Under the pieces are notes generated by a model that saw only the letters and a program-made list of their open reading frames with translations, made no database searches and was not told the DNA's origin. Below are positions 8,300-17,437 of a stretch of DNA of 36,282 bases, one piece after another (positions within the stretch are counted from its first letter, which is position 1; each line of letters starts with the position of its first letter). The translations under genes and the position numbers were made by a program. Source of the stretch: Acidimicrobiales bacterium (GTDB lineage Bacteria > Actinomycetota > Acidimicrobiia > Acidimicrobiales > RAAP-2); NCBI GenBank assembly GCA_025449805.1, contig JANWIR010000090.1, positions 1-36,282 of the forward strand, given 5' to 3'.

Positions 8300-9672
8300 G
8301 AAAAACTCATTTCTTGACGTTGAGCTTCGCGCAGTACACGTCGCAGGTCGTAGTCCGTCGTGGGAACCGTGACGATTGCTCGAGGTAGGTCATCCAACGT
8401 TAAACCGTCGAGGAATCGGTTCTCGGAGAGGCAGACGTCGGGTACGAGGCAAATCGTGTCGTCGCCTTCTTCACGCAATGCCTCGGCGAGGTCCGTACCC
8501 GTCAGCAGTCCCGCAACCTTGATATTGCCACCGAAGTACTTATTGCGAACCGGTCGTACGCGCACGGCGTCGAAGCCGTGCTCGTCGAGCAGGGCACGCA
8601 AGAGTGGGGCGGCGTACTCACCCGTGAAGATCGCGACCTCGCTGCCGAGCGTCATCGTCATGCTACCCCCGCGGGGTGCGCGGTAGTCGAGCGCCGGTGC
8701 GCCGTCGACCGACTGGAAGAATCCCGTACCCAATTTCGCCATCGGAATCTCTTCAGCGAAACTTTCACGAAAGGCGGCGACCATGCCGATACCGTTCTCG
8801 GCCTCGTCAATACTGTCGTAGTGCGTAACGTCGGGCGGGGTGAGTCCGGCCACGAGATAGAACTCGTCCGAGACGTAACAAAGGCCCCGCCCCAACAGCT
8901 CCCGGGCGAGCGCGTTGTACTTTTCGACCACGGCGACGACTGACGCCGCCTCGTCAGGACGATGGGGTCGCATCGTGGCCTCGGCGGAAAAGTCGCTCAC
9001 GCCCACCGGCACAATCGCGAGACTTTTAAGTTCGGGGTAGAGCGTCAAAGCGTCGAGCAAGGTGGCTTCGAGTTCGTCCCCGTCGTTTACCTCCGGACAG
9101 ACAACCACCTGGCCGTGCACGTCGACGCCGGCGCGCAAGAGCTCCTCGAGCCATCGCAAGCTCGTGGCGCCGCGAGGATTGCGCAGCATCTCGGCGCGAA
9201 GTTCGGGATTGGTCGTGTGGATGGAGACGTACAGCGGCGAGAGCTTCTCGTCGAGCACGCGTTCGAGGTCAAACTCGGTGAACCGGGTCAGGGTCGTGTA
9301 GTTGCCGTAGAGGAACGAGAGTCGAAAGTCGTCATCTTTCACGTACAGCGAACGACGCATACCTTTTGGTAGTTGGTAGATAAAGCAGAAGGAACAGTGG
9401 TTGTCGCACGTGCGAATCCGGTCAAAGACCGCGGAATCGATACTGATGCCGAGGGGCTCACCCTCGGACTTCGAAATCGAAACCTTGCGCTGAAGAGCCT
9501 CGTTCTCACGTTGTATGAGGAGAGTGACCGACGCCCCGTCGATCAACTGCTGGTACTCAATGATGTCGGTGGGCGCGACGTCGTTGACGCTCAGTAGTTC
9601 ATCGCCGACGGCGAGGTCAACCCGAGAAGCCGGCGAATTGGGCGAAATTGCGGCGACGCGGGCTCCAGACAC
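8296..9672 (-). CDS. DUF512 family radical-SAM-like Fe-S protein with N-terminal PDZ-like domain
   Basis: RIRTCDNHCSFCFIYQLPKGMRRSLYVKDDDFRLSFLYGNYTTLTRF (Cx3Cx2C), DVHGQVVVCPEVNDGDEL, and N-terminal AAISPNSPASRVDLAVGDELLSVND. Confidence 0.9.
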   Translation of the reverse strand: MSGARVAAISPNSPASRVDLAVGDELLSVNDVAPTDIIEYQQLIDGASVTLLIQRENEALQRKVSISKSEGEPLGISIDSAVFDRIRTCDNHCSFCFIYQLPKGMRRSLYVKDDDFRLSFLYGNYTTLTRFTEFDLERVLDEKLSPLYVSIHTTNPELRAEMLRNPRGATSLRWLEELLRAGVDVHGQVVVCPEVNDGDELEATLLDALTLYPELKSLAIVPVGVSDFSAEATMRPHRPDEAASVVAVVEKYNALARELLGRGLCYVSDEFYLVAGLTPPDVTHYDSIDEAENGIGMVAAFRESFAEEIPMAKLGTGFFQSVDGAPALDYRAPRGGSMTMTLGSEVAIFTGEYAAPLLRALLDEHGFDAVRVRPVRNKYFGGNIKVAGLLTGTDLAEALREEGDDTICLVPDVCLSENRFLDGLTLDDLPRAIVTVPTTDYDLRRVLREAQRQEMSFS

Positions 9673-9678
9673 CCGCCC

Positions 9679-9714
9679 AGCCTACGGGCCAAAGGGAATC
9701 GCGCTCACTAAAGT
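9679..9714. promoter_or_regulatory. Divergent leaderless promoters of the DUF512 gene (-) and ispH (+)
   Basis: TAGGCT (9684-9679, minus) 6 nt before GTG 9672. TAAAGT (9709-9714, plus) 6 nt before GTG 9721. Confidence 0.6.
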
Positions 9715-9720
9715 GGATAG

Positions 9721-10758
9721 GTGGCCGTTACCCGGGTTGTTTTAGCCGCGCCCCGCGGATTCTGCGCCGGGGTCGAAAAGGCGATCAAGGCGCTCGACTG
9801 GATGACGCGAATCTTCGAGCCACCGGTGTACTGCTACCACGAAATCGTCCATAACCAGTACGTCGTGGACCACTTTCGTTCGCTCGGGGTCATTTTCGTC
9901 GACGACGTGCACGACGTGCCCCTCGGGGCACCGGTGATGCTGAGCGCCCACGGTTCGGCGCCTGACGTCATCGCTCAGGCGCGTCAACTCGGCGGGGCCG
10001 TGATTGACGCCGTCTGCCCCTTGGTCACCAAGGTCCATCACGAAATGAAGGTACGGGCCAATAAGGGCTACACCGTTTTGTACGTCGGCCACGAAGGGCA
10101 TGAGGAGGCCATTGGCACGATGGCCGTTTCCCCCGGCGCGTCGCACCTCATCGAGACCCGCGACGACGTCGACGCCTTGCGCGGTCACGAAGGTCCCTTC
10201 GCCCTGCTCAGTCAGACCACCTTGAGTTTCGACGAGTGGGAGGACCTGCGCGACTACGCCACGCATGCCTTCCCCGACATCTGGATGCCCAACCGTAGCG
10301 ATCTGTGCTTCGCGACGACGAACCGTCAGGCGGCCCTGCGCGCCATCGCCAATGACGCCGACGCCGTGGTCGTCATTGGCTCCGCGAACTCTTCGAACAC
10401 GGTTGCCTTGACCAAGGTGGCCGAAGGTGCCGGCGCCCGTCGGGTTCTACGGGTCAACGGGGCGGCGGAGCTGCCGAGTGACCTCGACGGCGTGGTTGCG
10501 GTTACGGCGGGCGCTTCGGCGCCCGAGTCGATCGTCAATGAGGTGCTGGCCGCGCTCGATCCCGTGGAGGGAATCGACGTACGCTCCGTGACCGTTGAGG
10601 ATGAGTACTTCCCGCCACCCCCGGAACTGCGTGAACTACTGCGCGCCCTCGCCGCGGTGGTCGATTTCGCGCTAGTGAGCCCGGTAGCGTCGAACTTCGA
10701 CGCGCAGGGCGACCGCGACTTCACTGCCGCACAGGTTCTTTCCCCTTTATCTTCCTAA
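9721..10758 (+). CDS. ispH: 4-hydroxy-3-methylbut-2-enyl diphosphate reductase
   Basis: APRGFCAGVEKAIKALDWM, YCYHEIVHNQYVVDHF, SAHGSAPDV, DAVCPLVTKVHHE, GHEGHEEAIGTM, QTTLSFDE, CFATTNRQ, GSANSSNTVAL. Confidence 0.97.
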   Translation: MAVTRVVLAAPRGFCAGVEKAIKALDWMTRIFEPPVYCYHEIVHNQYVVDHFRSLGVIFVDDVHDVPLGAPVMLSAHGSAPDVIAQARQLGGAVIDAVCPLVTKVHHEMKVRANKGYTVLYVGHEGHEEAIGTMAVSPGASHLIETRDDVDALRGHEGPFALLSQTTLSFDEWEDLRDYATHAFPDIWMPNRSDLCFATTNRQAALRAIANDADAVVVIGSANSSNTVALTKVAEGAGARRVLRVNGAAELPSDLDGVVAVTAGASAPESIVNEVLAALDPVEGIDVRSVTVEDEYFPPPPELRELLRALAAVVDFALVSPVASNFDAQGDRDFTAAQVLSPLSS

Positions 10759-10789
10759 CGTCGCGGCCCCAAAAGGCTAGAATTACCCG

Positions 10790-11335
10790 GTGACTTCGTT
10801 CCCGAGCATGGACGTGTCCACGCGCGAGCAGTGGATGGTAATCGTCGACGAAACGATTGCGGCGCAGCCTCGGGTGGCGCGCCAACTGCTCGACATGATT
10901 CGTGGTCTAAGCGCCATTACCGATGGCTTTTCGGTCGATCAAATGCAGCACGCCCTCCAAACCGCCACGCGGGCCGAACGCGACGGCGCGGACGAAGAGG
11001 TCATCGTCGCTTCACTCCTGCACGACGTTGGCAAATTGATCTCGGTGCCCAATCACCCCAAAATCGCCGCGGAGATTCTCCGCCCCTACGTGCGACCCGA
11101 GGTCTACGCCATGGTGGCCCACCACCAAGACTTTCAGGGCCGTTACTACTACGAGCACCTGGGAATGGACCCCAATCTGCGTGAGCAGCACCGTGGTCAA
11201 CCGTGGTACGAACTCGCCGAGCGATTCGCCGACGACTACGACCAAAAGGCCTTCGATCCGGACTTCCCGAGCGAATCTCTCGAGCATTTTGAACCAATGG
11301 TGACGCGGGTTTTCGCGCGAGCCAAGTCCCTTTAA
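10790..11335 (+). CDS. HD-domain protein resembling PhnZ/TmpB-type di-iron oxygenases
   Basis: MQHALQTATRAERDGADEEVIVASLLHDVGKLISVPNHPKIAAEILRPYVRPEVYAMVAHHQDFQGRYYYEHLGMDP...YDQKAFDPDFPSESLEHFEPMVTRVFAR. HD motif and a C-terminal signature I recognise from PhnZ-like HD proteins. GTG start 6 nt after TAGAAT (10778-10783). Confidence 0.8.
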   Translation: MTSFPSMDVSTREQWMVIVDETIAAQPRVARQLLDMIRGLSAITDGFSVDQMQHALQTATRAERDGADEEVIVASLLHDVGKLISVPNHPKIAAEILRPYVRPEVYAMVAHHQDFQGRYYYEHLGMDPNLREQHRGQPWYELAERFADDYDQKAFDPDFPSESLEHFEPMVTRVFARAKSL

Positions 11336-11343
11336 GGAGTCTG

Positions 11344-12144
11344 ATGTCCAAGGTCGATCTCGAAAAGCGCCGCCTGACCCGTCTGCGGGGTTACGCCATT
11401 GATCAAGCGCGCGAGCGCTTTGACGCCGACTACCCGGGCTACCAACCCGAAGAGATCGTGGTGTCAATCTGTGCCTACGAAGAAGAGGGCAACATCGGCG
11501 ACGTCTTGGCAAAGCTTCCCGAGAGTATCGACGGCCGCCCGTACACTACTTTCGTCATGGTCGACGGTGGTGACGACAACACGGCCACCATTGCGCGCAC
11601 CTTCGACAACGTGCACGTGATGGAGTTCCCGGTCAATTTGGGCCACGGCGTTGCCCTGCAGGTGACGTACCGCTACTGCATTGAAAAGAACGTTCGCTAC
11701 GTGGTCACCCTGGACGCCGACGGCCAAAATGATCCCGGTGAGATTCCCCAGGTACTTGCCCCGCTACTGGCAGACGAAGCCGACTTCGTAGTCGCGAGTC
11801 GTGTCCTTGGCGTGGACAAGACGTCGGACGTCGTGCGCAAGAGCGGTGTACGGTTCTTCTCCTTTGTGATGAATCGTATGACCGGCGCCAACCTGACCGA
11901 TACCTCGACGGGTTACCGCGCCCTACGCGTGGCGATGCTGGCCGACGTGATTGACCGCCTCCAGCAAGAGCAGTACCAGACGGCCGAGTTGCTAATCACC
12001 TGCTTGAAGCGTGGATGGCGCGCCGGTGAAGTACCAACGATCTGGTACCCGAGGGCGTCGGGCACGACCAAGAAGGGCAAGAACTGGCTCTTCGGTTTCC
12101 GTTACGCCCGCGTCGTCTTTGGTACCTGGTGGCGCGAGCGCTAA
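11344..12144 (+). CDS. Family 2 glycosyltransferase (polyprenyl-phosphate sugar transferase-like)
   Basis: EIVVSICAYEEEGNIGDVLAKLP...FVMVDGGDDNTATIA...YVVTLDADGQNDPGEIPQVLAPL...DFVVASRVLG. GT-A fold with DADGQ motif and no C-terminal TM helices. Confidence 0.88.
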   Translation: MSKVDLEKRRLTRLRGYAIDQARERFDADYPGYQPEEIVVSICAYEEEGNIGDVLAKLPESIDGRPYTTFVMVDGGDDNTATIARTFDNVHVMEFPVNLGHGVALQVTYRYCIEKNVRYVVTLDADGQNDPGEIPQVLAPLLADEADFVVASRVLGVDKTSDVVRKSGVRFFSFVMNRMTGANLTDTSTGYRALRVAMLADVIDRLQQEQYQTAELLITCLKRGWRAGEVPTIWYPRASGTTKKGKNWLFGFRYARVVFGTWWRER

Positions 12145-12804
12145 TTACCGCGACAGCGCCTCGTGGTACACGGATTCCAGAGCGGCGCGCAGTTCTTCTG
12201 ACTTTGCCTGGAGCTGCGAGCGACTGACGCGCCCTGTCGTCTCTGGTGGTGCGATTGGCGTACCAATGACGACGTGCACTTTCGCGAAACGCGGCAACTT
12301 CGCACCTTGGGGCATGGCCTTGTCGGTGCCGGCAATGCCCACCGGCACCACCCACGCCTTCGTTCGCGCGGCAATGAACATCGCCCCGTCATGGAGGGGC
12401 TCGACGGTGAGGCCGTCCTTGCGGGTTCCCTCGGGAAAGAGCACGAGCGCCTGACCTCGGCGCAATACCTCTTCAGCGCGACCCATCGATTCGCGGTCGG
12501 CGGTCCCCCGACGTACCGGGAACGCGCCGAGACGAATTAACAGTGGACCAAGGACGGGCACGTCAAAGAGGCCGTGCTTGGCCATGAAAAAGACCTTGCG
12601 AGGAGAGATAAAGACCGAAACCGCGAAGTCGACGTTCGAGCGGTGAATCGGGGCGATGATGACGGGACCACTCATCGGGATTCGCTCGCTCCCTTCAACG
12701 GTTGGCTGAAAGAGCAGCTTCGCGAGCATCGCCACAATCCCTCGGCAAACCCGATAGATCAGTGTGCGCTGCGTGTTTAGGACGAGGTCTTCTGGTGCAG
12801 ACAT
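12145..12804 (-). CDS. plsC: 1-acyl-sn-glycerol-3-phosphate acyltransferase family protein
   Basis: APIHRSNVDFAV (HX4D variant), FMAKHGLFDVPVLGPLLIRLGAFPVRRGTAD, LVLFPEGTRKDG. Confidence 0.9.
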   Translation of the reverse strand: MSAPEDLVLNTQRTLIYRVCRGIVAMLAKLLFQPTVEGSERIPMSGPVIIAPIHRSNVDFAVSVFISPRKVFFMAKHGLFDVPVLGPLLIRLGAFPVRRGTADRESMGRAEEVLRRGQALVLFPEGTRKDGLTVEPLHDGAMFIAARTKAWVVPVGIAGTDKAMPQGAKLPRFAKVHVVIGTPIAPPETTGRVSRSQLQAKSEELRAALESVYHEALSR

Positions 12805-13409
12805 TCGACTATCTCCTCTACGACGTCGTCGACGGCGCGCAACGTAGTGTCAATCTCAATGGCGTCGTGCGCGACACGCAACGGCGAGGTTCGACGATTA
12901 CTGTCCGCGTCGTCGCGGCGCGCGAGCGATGCCGGCTCTTCATCGCCCCCGCGGCGTCGCGCGCGCTCGTCGAGCGAAGCCGAAAGGAAGATCTTGATCG
13001 TGGCGTCAGGAAAGACGACCGTGGTGATATCGCGACCCTCGACGACGGTCCCAACGGCCTGCGCGTCCGCGAACTCGCGCTGTCGGGCCACCATGGAGGC
13101 GCGAACGAGCGGATTGGCCGCGACGATAGAAACCACCTCATTGACACGGTCAGTTCGTATTTCGTCTTCCACGTCACGACCGTTAATGCTGACCCGCGGG
13201 GTCGTGCGTACCACGGAACTCGCGCTTAACGCGGCCAGCGCGGCTTCATCGCGCACGTCGAGTTCTCGACGCAACGCCTCAACGGTTATCGCGCGATACA
13301 TCGCGCCCGTGTCGAGAAATGACCAGCCGAGTCGATCGGCGAGAGCCCGGGCGACCGTAGACTTTCCCGAACCCGCGGGCCCGTCAATCGCGATAATGAG
13401 GGCGCTCAC
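12777..13409 (-). CDS. cmk: Cytidylate kinase
   Basis: IIAIDGPAGSGKSTVARALADRLGWSFLDTGAMYRAITVEALRR, VEGRDITTVVFPDATIKIFLSAS. GTG start overlaps the aroA stop (GTGA). Confidence 0.95.
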   Translation of the reverse strand: MSALIIAIDGPAGSGKSTVARALADRLGWSFLDTGAMYRAITVEALRRELDVRDEAALAALSASSVVRTTPRVSINGRDVEDEIRTDRVNEVVSIVAANPLVRASMVARQREFADAQAVGTVVEGRDITTVVFPDATIKIFLSASLDERARRRGGDEEPASLARRDDADSNRRTSPLRVAHDAIEIDTTLRAVDDVVEEIVECLHQKTSS

Positions 13410-14689
13410 GAGAGCAATGCTAGGTCTCGAAAGAACGTGGGGTAACTCGAGGCCACCGTCGCCGCGCCGGTGATCGTTACGCCCTCGCCCGCGCAACCCG
13501 CGATGGCCGCTGACATCACCATTCGGTGGTCTAAGGCCGCGTCAAAGGAGAAATCCCGAAATTGTCGAGCCGAACCGAGTCCCTCGACGAAAAGATCGTC
13601 ACCCTCAATCCACGCGCGCGCGCCCAGCGCGTTGACGAGGCGCGCGGAGCCCTCGAGTCGATCGGACTCCTTCACCCGCAACTCACTCATTTCACGAAAA
13701 ACGCTCACGCCGGTGGCGGCGGCCGCCGCAACACACAAGATGGGAACTTCGTCGACCGACGGAATTTCGTGCGCGTGGATTTCGGTGGCGTGCAGCATGG
13801 ACGTCTCTCCCCGCAGTCCCGTCGCGCCCCCGTGTTCGACGAGGTCAACGCGCGCGCCCATCCGCTGGAGCACCGAGACGAAACCCACTCGTTCCGGGCT
13901 GGCGTCGAGTGAGAGAACGTCGAGGGTGGCGTCGTCGTGAATGGCGGCGAGAACAGCGAAAAACGCGGCCTGCGAAGGATCACCCGGGACACGCCAATGA
14001 TGCGCGAGGGGTCGACCCGGCGCGAGTTCTATGACGCGACCCGCGCCCACGGACTCGCTGGTGATGGCTACCCCGCTCGCGCGCAACATGTCCTCGGTCG
14101 CGCTTCGGGTGCGAATTGCCTCGCGCACCACACACGGACCGTCAGCCGCCAAGCCGGCCAGCAAGATCGCCGACTTCACCTGAGCGCTCGGCTGCGGCAC
14201 CGAGTAGTCAATGGCGCGAAGACGCGCCGATCCCCAAAGCCGCAACGGCGCGGTTCGCTGCTCGCCCTGACCCTCAAGGCGAACCCCCATTGCTTCGAGA
14301 GGAATGGCGACGCGATCCATGGGCCGTCGCGAAAGTGACGCGTCGCCCACAAGATGGTGTTCGCCGGGCACCCCGGCCAGAAGTCCACAGACGAGACGCA
14401 TGGTCGTTCCGGAGTTTTCACAGTCGAGGTCGTCTGGGCTCACTCGTAGCCCCTCGTCGGCACCCTCGACCACGACGTCGTTGTCGTCGTCGTGGAGTCG
14501 TGCGCCTAACTGGCCGACAATGACGCGTGTGGCCGCGACGTCGTGACCATTCGAAATCCCACTGATCACACTGGTGCCACTGGCGAGTGCGCTCAACAGC
14601 AACGCTCGATGGGAAATGCTCTTATCCCCCGGCACCCGCACCGTTCCGCGAAGGTGATCGGCAGCCTCAACGCGTTGCACGACGATCAT
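13406..14689 (-). CDS. aroA: 3-phosphoshikimate 1-carboxyvinyltransferase (EPSP synthase)
   Basis: VPGDKSISHRALLLSALASGTS, NSGTTMRLVCGLLAG, SLSRRPMDRV, PSAQVKSAILLAGL, RVKESDRLEG, DHRMVMSAAIAG. Confidence 0.97.
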   Translation of the reverse strand: MIVVQRVEAADHLRGTVRVPGDKSISHRALLLSALASGTSVISGISNGHDVAATRVIVGQLGARLHDDDNDVVVEGADEGLRVSPDDLDCENSGTTMRLVCGLLAGVPGEHHLVGDASLSRRPMDRVAIPLEAMGVRLEGQGEQRTAPLRLWGSARLRAIDYSVPQPSAQVKSAILLAGLAADGPCVVREAIRTRSATEDMLRASGVAITSESVGAGRVIELAPGRPLAHHWRVPGDPSQAAFFAVLAAIHDDATLDVLSLDASPERVGFVSVLQRMGARVDLVEHGGATGLRGETSMLHATEIHAHEIPSVDEVPILCVAAAAATGVSVFREMSELRVKESDRLEGSARLVNALGARAWIEGDDLFVEGLGSARQFRDFSFDAALDHRMVMSAAIAGCAGEGVTITGAATVASSYPTFFRDLALLS

Positions 14690-15756
14690 TCGACGCCCAC
14701 GCTAAAGCCCATCTCGCGTAGTGCACTGGCGAACAGCTCACCTTGCACGCCATCGACGGCCAGGAGCAGCGTGCCGCTGGTTCCTTCGATGCCGTGCGCG
14801 ATTTCGATGTCGTAGATATTGACCAACATCTCCGACGCGGCCGTGGTCACGCGCGAGAGCACGCCCGGTTGGTCACTGACCCCGACGCGCAGATACGTCA
14901 GGTGCGACGCGTCGAGCGCACGGCCCGGTAGTTGGCGACGGGCTTGTGCGGCGTCGCGCAAGGACTTCGTCAAGCTCTCCCGGTCGCCGCGCTCGACGTC
15001 ACGGCGGAGCGCACGCACGCGTTCTTCGAGTGCCTGTAGGGCCTGGGCTACGGCGTCTCGATTTTCGAAGAGGACGTCGGGCCAAATGCTGGGATCCCCC
15101 GCGGCGACGCGCGTCATGTCTCGAAACCCGCCGGCCGCCAGTTGTAACAGCACGGCGTCTTGTTCGGCCACTCGCGCGGCCTCGTTCATCAAGGCACCGG
15201 CGAGCAGGTGCGGCACGTGGCTCGCCACGGCCACCAAGCGGTCGTGTTCACTCGCTTCAACAGCCACGACGTTCGCGCCCAACTCGCGTAGTACGCCGTG
15301 GAGCTGACCGTACGTCTGCGCGGTGGTACGGGTGGTCGGCGTTAGCACCCACGTGCAGCCCTGAAAGAGGTCCGTCCGGGCTCCCGCGAGCCCTCGAAGT
15401 TCCGACCCGGCCATCGGGTGCCCCCCAATGAAGCGCGGATCGCGGACCTGCGTCGTGATACTCCCCTTGACGCCCGCCACGTCCGTCATGACGAGCGATT
15501 CACGATGGTGAGCGCGCAACAGCGCATTCGCGACGTCGACCACCGCACCCGCGGGTGTGGCGATGATGACGAGCTCGACCTCGTCGTCCATCGACGACGA
15601 TCGGACGAAGCCACTGGCCACTGCGGCGTTCACGATAGTTGGGTCGAGGTCGGTTCCACTGACGTGCCAGCCCGCGTCGCGCAGAGCGAGCGCGAGGCTT
15701 GAACCAATAAGCCCGAGTCCCACCACGTGGGCCCGGCGATCAGCCCGGGAGGTCAT
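14686..15756 (-). CDS. tyrA: Prephenate dehydrogenase with C-terminal ACT domain
   Basis: VVGLGLIGSSLALALRDAGWHVSGTD, GGHPMAGSELRGLAGARTDLFQGCTWVLTPT, HDRLVAVASHVPHLLAGALM, C-terminal LTYLRVGVSDQPGVLSRVTTAASEMLVNIYDIEI. Confidence 0.94.
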   Translation of the reverse strand: MTSRADRRAHVVGLGLIGSSLALALRDAGWHVSGTDLDPTIVNAAVASGFVRSSSMDDEVELVIIATPAGAVVDVANALLRAHHRESLVMTDVAGVKGSITTQVRDPRFIGGHPMAGSELRGLAGARTDLFQGCTWVLTPTTRTTAQTYGQLHGVLRELGANVVAVEASEHDRLVAVASHVPHLLAGALMNEAARVAEQDAVLLQLAAGGFRDMTRVAAGDPSIWPDVLFENRDAVAQALQALEERVRALRRDVERGDRESLTKSLRDAAQARRQLPGRALDASHLTYLRVGVSDQPGVLSRVTTAASEMLVNIYDIEIAHGIEGTSGTLLLAVDGVQGELFASALREMGFSVGVE

Positions 15757-16111
15757 CTCGCAGAGACTGCGCGTCACGAAGGTAGACGTGACGCAACTCC
15801 TCGCGCGCGCGCGTCGTGTACACGTGCATCATGACGCGCACAGTGCGTTCTTTGGCGCCGGGTACGTCAATCTCGCTGGCGCAGAGCAGGGGTACATCGC
15901 CAAAGCCCACACCGCGTGCGGCCGTCGCGGGGAAGCCCGCCGTGAGGTCCGGTGAAGTGGTGAAAAGGACGCTGATGACGTCGTCGTGACGGATATCGTT
16001 TCGCTCCATCATGGCCGTGAGGAGCTCCTGGGTGACGATCGTGATCTCGTCGACCGTATTGGAGGCGCAGGTTGAGGCACCGCGCAGCGCACGAACAAGT
16101 GGTGAAGTCAT
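15740..16111 (-). CDS. aroH: Chorismate mutase, AroH type
   Basis: VRALRGASTCASNTVDEITIVTQELLTAMMERNDIRHDDVISVLFTTSPDLTAGFPATAARGVGFGDVPLLCASEIDVPGA. Confidence 0.95.
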   Translation of the reverse strand: MTSPLVRALRGASTCASNTVDEITIVTQELLTAMMERNDIRHDDVISVLFTTSPDLTAGFPATAARGVGFGDVPLLCASEIDVPGAKERTVRVMMHVYTTRAREELRHVYLRDAQSLRDDLPG

Positions 16112-16845
16112 GACGAAAGACTAGAGGCCAATTCGTCGGTCATCCCAACCACTTCGTGAAGTTGGCGCACCTCGCGTTGGGATAATTGTCGAAATGAGCC
16201 CGGCGACAATGTCGGATCGTGTAACGGACCAATGCGCGTTCGCACGAGTCGCGTCACCTCGTGACCAACCGCCCCGCACATCCGGCGGACCTGGCGATTA
16301 CGACCCTCGTGGATCACCATGCGAAGAAGGCCTTCACTCACGCGCGATACTTGCGCGGGACTCGTGACACCATCGTCAAGCTCCACGCCCTCGCGCAATT
16401 TCCGTAACGCCGACGGTGACGGATCGCCCTCGACGCGAACCAAATACTCTTTGGCAACGCCCGAGCTCGGGTGCGTGAGAAGGTGCGCGAGCCGACCATC
16501 ATTGGTCAGAAGAAGGAGCCCTTCGGTATTCATATCCAGTCGGCCCACGGGAAAGACCCGCACCGGGGACTCGATAAGGTCGAGTACGGTGGGGCGACCT
16601 TGGGGGTCCGAAGCCGTGGTGACGACGCCGTCGGGCTTATTCAACAGCAGGTAAATCTTGGCCTGCGTCGTGGCCGCCAGTTTCCCGTCTACGCAGATGA
16701 TCTGGTTTTCGGGATCGACGCGGTTGCCGAGTTCGGCGACGACGCCGTCCACCGTAACCCGCCCCGCGTCAATGAGCAGTTCACAGGCCCGACGCGAACC
16801 GTATCCGGCGCGCGCCAGAGTCTTTTGGAGCCGCTCGCCTTCCAC
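16108..16845 (-). CDS. rluB: 23S rRNA pseudouridine synthase, RluB/RsuA family
   Basis: ERLQKTLARAGYGSRRACELLIDAGRVTVDG (S4), LLLNKPDGVVTTASDPQGRPTVLDL, FPVGRLDMNTEGLLLLTNDG. GTG start inferred at 16845. Confidence 0.93.
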   Translation of the reverse strand: MEGERLQKTLARAGYGSRRACELLIDAGRVTVDGVVAELGNRVDPENQIICVDGKLAATTQAKIYLLLNKPDGVVTTASDPQGRPTVLDLIESPVRVFPVGRLDMNTEGLLLLTNDGRLAHLLTHPSSGVAKEYLVRVEGDPSPSALRKLREGVELDDGVTSPAQVSRVSEGLLRMVIHEGRNRQVRRMCGAVGHEVTRLVRTRIGPLHDPTLSPGSFRQLSQREVRQLHEVVGMTDELASSLSS

Positions 16846-16849
16846 GTAG

Positions 16850-17437
16850 TTATCCAACTTCGGCCACGTCGATCCGCGCCGACAGCTCCTCGGCCAACGC
16901 GTGCGCTGTTTCGACGGGATCCATGAACTGTTCGAGTGGCGGAAGGTCGGCCAGCGAAGCCAAGCCGAGGCGATCAAGAAAAAGCTCCGTTGTGCCGTAG
17001 AGAATCGGCTGACCAGGTCCACCCGCGCGACCCTTTTCTTCCACGTAGCCGCGCTGTTCGAGCAATCGAACCACACCATCGACGTTCACGCCGCGAAGAG
17101 CAGTGATCTGGGCACGTGAAACGGGTTGACGGTACGCGATAATCGCGAGTGTTTCGAGCGCGGCGGAGCTCAATCGGTGTGACACGTCACGGTTGGCAAA
17201 TTTGCTGACCCACTCGGCCACCTCGGGGGCACTTTGCATCGTCCACCCACTCGCCAGTTCAACGAAGACGTAGCCGCGCGCGCCGTCAAGGCACTCTTGG
17301 CGCAGCGCTTGCAGTCGTGCGGCGACCTCTTGACCGTCGGCGTCGAGGACGTCGGCCAACTCTTCAGCGGAAATTGGTTCAAGGGCCACCGTCAGTAGCG
17401 CCTCGATTCGTTGCTCCAGTGATCCCTCATCCCTCAT
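16850..17437 (-). CDS. scpB: Segregation and condensation protein B
   Basis: SLEQRIEALLTVALEPISAEELADVLD, LSSAALETLAIIAYRQPVSRAQITALRGVNVDGVVRLLEQRGYVEEKGRAGGPGQPILYGTTELFLDRLGL. Confidence 0.94.
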   Translation of the reverse strand: MRDEGSLEQRIEALLTVALEPISAEELADVLDADGQEVAARLQALRQECLDGARGYVFVELASGWTMQSAPEVAEWVSKFANRDVSHRLSSAALETLAIIAYRQPVSRAQITALRGVNVDGVVRLLEQRGYVEEKGRAGGPGQPILYGTTELFLDRLGLASLADLPPLEQFMDPVETAHALAEELSARIDVAEVG

